Source of the DNA: Lachnospiraceae bacterium
GTDB taxonomy: Bacteria; Bacillota; Clostridia; Lachnospirales; Lachnospiraceae
Reading direction: 5' to 3'
Assembly (NCBI GenBank): GCA_910574715.1
Contig: CAJTCH010000019.1
Location: 20,815-84,814, forward strand
Length of the DNA stretch: 64,000 nucleotides
Below are positions 62,025-64,000 of this stretch, piece after piece; position 1 is the first letter of the stretch, and the number at the start of each line of letters is the position of its first letter. The notes beneath the pieces were generated by a model that worked only from the letters and a program-made list of their open reading frames with translations, was not told where the DNA came from and ran no database searches. The position numbers and the translations under genes were made by a program.

Positions 62025-62579
62025 ATGAAAATCATTCAAAAATTTAGTGAAGATGATAAAAAGGAACTGGAGCATTTGCTTTCTCTTCAATATTGTATGC
62101 CTTATGTACCACTGGGGAATCGAAAATTAGCTCATAAAGTAATATATATTTTAACACCAGTGTTATATATTCTTTCGGTGTTCTTATTTGTGGTTCAGCA
62201 GTATGCAATGTTTACAGTGGAATTAACAGGAGGGATCTTGTCTACAGTATGGATAATCTGGTATCATAGAGTTGGTAAGAAATTTGAAGAGAAGGTCCAT
62301 AAGATGGTATATGAAGATTTTGGCAGACAAACAGAAGCATTTGTTGACGAATCTGGAATTATCTTTAATGATAAATCTATTGATTATGCTGAAATTTCAA
62401 ATGTGATTTTCTACGATAAATTTATGTTTGCTATAGTGACTGGCAATAGATTTCTTGTAATAAAAGTTAATCAGGCAGAAAAAGAATATATACAAACCAT
62501 ATTAGACAAGAATAAGCATATTAGGCAAGAACTACAAACAAAACCATTTAACTTATATCTCTATTTTAAAGGGAAATAA
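62025..62579 (+). CDS. YcxB-like membrane protein
   Basis: 184 residues from ATG 62025 behind AAAAGGAG. Two adjacent membrane helices (~40-85) are followed by a cytoplasmic beta domain of PH-like type (EAFVDESGIIFNDKSIDYAEISNVIFYDKFMFAIVTGNRFLVI), as in YcxB-family proteins. Function unknown. It separates the DUF1906 gene from the second protease locus. Confidence 0.65.
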   Translation: MKIIQKFSEDDKKELEHLLSLQYCMPYVPLGNRKLAHKVIYILTPVLYILSVFLFVVQQYAMFTVELTGGILSTVWIIWYHRVGKKFEEKVHKMVYEDFGRQTEAFVDESGIIFNDKSIDYAEISNVIFYDKFMFAIVTGNRFLVIKVNQAEKEYIQTILDKNKHIRQELQTKPFNLYLYFKGK

Positions 62580-62706
62580 GTTTGACGAAAGAGAAACAGG
62601 GGAGTAGAAAAGAATAAAATCAATAAAATAGATGTGCAGTTGGGCATCTGTCAGCGCAGATGTCCTTCTGTGCGTTCAATAGAATCCGAAGGAATAGGAG
62701 GCCATT

Positions 62707-63222
62707 ATGGATATAACTTGCAAGGAGAAAGCTTTGAAAAAAGATATCCAAAGATATATTATTCGGATAAAAATTGCAATTATTTTGAGCTTATGTATCA
62801 ATTTGTTTGCATGTAAAAGGATTGAAGCTAGAAAAATATCAGAAAAATTATCTGTAGAAATGCGAAAACATTTTTGTTCTATAGTATTTCAACAAGATTT
62901 TATATCGTTTGATGAATATATATATGGTAGTTTGATTCGTGCCGAAGTGAAAGAGAATTTCGGGAAATATTTGATAGTAAGAAGCTTGAATAATGACGAT
63001 TTGTTGGGATATGATATAGATGTGGGATTGTCTAATATAGTTGAAACCTCTGATATTAAACCTCTAGATATTGTATATATATGTTACGATGGAATGGTAC
63101 TTGAATGTGTTCCGCCACGTATTTCCGCTGATGCAATATTTTTTAGTGAAAAAGAAAGCGTTACATATTTGTGGAAGCAATATATAGAATATTGGCCTGA
63201 TTTTGGAATAATGCTACAGTAA
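62707..63222 (+). CDS. DUF3221-like lipoprotein/membrane protein
   Basis: 171 residues, ATG 62707 with AGGAGG upstream. Basic N-terminus, hydrophobic segment and a lipobox-like LFAC (~36). The C-terminal domain (VKENFGKYLIVRS ... DIKPLDIVYICYDGMVLECVP) matches in pattern the agr-linked protein at 53.7 kb. It lies directly before the broken protease copy. AT-rich, as are all genes of this family here. Confidence 0.65.
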   Translation: MDITCKEKALKKDIQRYIIRIKIAIILSLCINLFACKRIEARKISEKLSVEMRKHFCSIVFQQDFISFDEYIYGSLIRAEVKENFGKYLIVRSLNNDDLLGYDIDVGLSNIVETSDIKPLDIVYICYDGMVLECVPPRISADAIFFSEKESVTYLWKQYIEYWPDFGIMLQ

Positions 63223-63244
63223 AAAAATTCGTAAAGGAAGCTAA

Positions 63245-63903
63245 TGCGGCAGAATTGTAAATGGAAATGCATCAAGTCTGAATGACGCTGGTCCTAGTAC
63301 ACCGAATAATAAGTAACCAGCCATATAACTTGCCTGATTTTCCATCTGCGTCGTTGGTCTACACTCCGTTACGGTCCGTGCTGAACATGTGCCGCTGGCA
63401 CATAGCACCGTCAATCGGCGTAGCGCCCACTACACCTCATTCCTCCGCCTTGCATATAAAAAATCATTCTGCGTTATATGGCTAGGAACTTATTTTTCGG
63501 TGTACTAGAAAGATAATAGGTTCTGATGATCGAGCCAGAATTCCAGATATGCTTATGAATAATACGCCATATTCATGTGTAGGTGTTGTGCGAGTAGAAT
63601 ATTATAGTGGAAAAGTAAGTTTTGGAACAGGATTTCTTTTTGGACCAACATGCTTCTTATACAGGTAGAAATATGGCTATACCCAAAAGAATTTATGGAT
63701 ACTGCTGATCCTGGATATGATTATGGTGTTTTTTCTCTAGATACAAATATTGGAGATAGTCTGGGCTATTTTGGGTGGACAACAAGTGCGACAGCAGGTC
63801 AAACGGTCCAAGTATTAGGTTATCCGGACGATAAGCCTCAGTTTGAATTATGGCTAGACGGAGGTCAGTTAGAGAGTGTAGGAGATTTAATGAGACTGTA
63901 AAA
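63245..63903 (+). pseudogene. Decayed second copy of the agr-linked serine protease
   Basis: Matches the 52.8-kb protease in two blocks. The first covers 63245-63654, split by a MITE: GSDDRARIPDML and FGTGFLFGP correspond to GDDERAPVPDML and LGTGFLFGP. The second, in another frame, covers 63650-63903: DYGVFSLDTNIGDSLGYFGW and LWLDGGQ. The signal peptide, the stretch with the catalytic His, and everything after the GGQ strand including the catalytic Ser are missing. The 3' loss coincides with a possible IS end near 63892. Confidence 0.75.
63294..63508. mobile_element. MITE inserted in the protease pseudogene
   Basis: The ends read TACACCGAATAATAAGT (from 63298) and the near complement ACTTATTTTTCGGTGTA (to 63504), flanked on both sides by CTAG (63294-63297, 63505-63508). 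A second inner pair, AGCCATATAAC/GTTATATGGCT, and a branched core make a foldback. It has no own gene. Removing the element with one CTAG restores the protease frame exactly (GGT CCT AGA AAG), so the insertion site and a target duplication (CTAG, or TA within it) are well supported. Confidence 0.75.
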
Positions 63904-64000
63904 TAAACTGTGTATTGTCGTAAATTGGTATGTAAAATCTTGTTTTTTCGACATTTCTAAAATCAATTCCCAGTGCCGATTTTTTTACAATTACCGTTAT
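63892..64000. mobile_element. Possible IS256-type end (continues past window)
   Basis: GAGACTGTAAAATAAACTGTGT at 63892 resembles, from memory, the terminal repeats of IS256-family elements, and the homology to the protease stops just there. The remaining ~100 bases hold no gene. The other end lies outside the window. Confidence 0.3.

Noticed and set aside
1..64000. CRISPR array
   Set aside because: I saw no set of short direct repeats with regular spacers and no cas genes.

Overview
The window looks like a chromosome segment of a Lachnospiraceae-type gut Clostridium (Firmicutes). The signs are the Gram-positive ribosome-binding sites, lipoprotein signals, wall-anchored surface giants, a type III glutamine synthetase, an agr quorum-sensing locus and GHKL/LytTR two-component systems. 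This is inference from gene content; no species can be fixed from the sequence alone. The first ~44 kb is of moderate GC and well ordered. The last ~20 kb contains AT-rich patches (about 52-54.8 kb and 62-64 kb), mobile elements and broken genes.

Layout. (1) 1-10.4 kb: two consecutive giant secreted surface proteins (MBG-type repeats; Calx-beta/CARDB/Big2-like domains), each ending in a degenerate TGD-type wall-sorting tail. (2) 10.5-11.3 kb: a foldback repeat, tRNA-Glu(CTC) with promoter and terminator, and an antitoxin-like gene followed by a PIN-toxin stump. (3) 11.2-33.7 kb: a large carbohydrate island. A divergent DeoR regulator faces an operon of class II aldolase, fucose-isomerase-like protein, DhaK, DhaL and an RpiB-type isomerase. 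Next come a zinc dehydrogenase, a polyol-type ABC transporter with its own ATPase, an SDR, L-fucose isomerase, two further dehydrogenases, a PfkB kinase, two FGGY kinases, a second class II aldolase, a ketose-bisphosphate aldolase and an RpiR regulator. An identical 13-bp palindrome (GAAATAAAATTTC) lies upstream of both the dehydrogenase/transporter block and the aldolase-rpiR block and is a candidate RpiR operator. (4) 33.7-44.7 kb: a short structured RNA, DUF3800, class II Fba, a terminator-controlled leader and GlnN, then housekeeping genes (DUF1700, GH25 lysozyme, Gfo/Idh/MocA, OGG, fRMsr, MATE, GalE).

(5) 44.9-54.7 kb: signalling. A GHKL kinase, lipoprotein and ABC exporter are followed by an agr locus in the order agrA - (agrC fragment) - agrC - agrB - agrD. 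AgrD has no cysteine; its likely cyclising residue is serine. Two LytTR-type direct repeats with 21-bp periodicity sit just upstream of the agrB promoter. The agrBD genes run into a secreted V8/trypsin-like protease and a small OB/DUF3221-like protein. (6) 54.9-56.3 kb: an IS110-family element whose transposase carries two in-frame TGG-to-TGA changes. (7) 56.4-64 kb: an orphan LytTR regulator and lipoprotein, a holin, an unknown protein behind a 41-bp palindrome, a frameshifted peptidoglycan-binding/DUF1906 protein, a YcxB-like protein, and a decayed second copy of the agr-linked protease. That copy is interrupted by a MITE and cut by what looks like an IS256-type end.

The most promising systems are the agr locus with a predicted serine-lactone peptide coupled to a protease, and the polyol/tetrulose/6-deoxyhexose island with a shared candidate operator.
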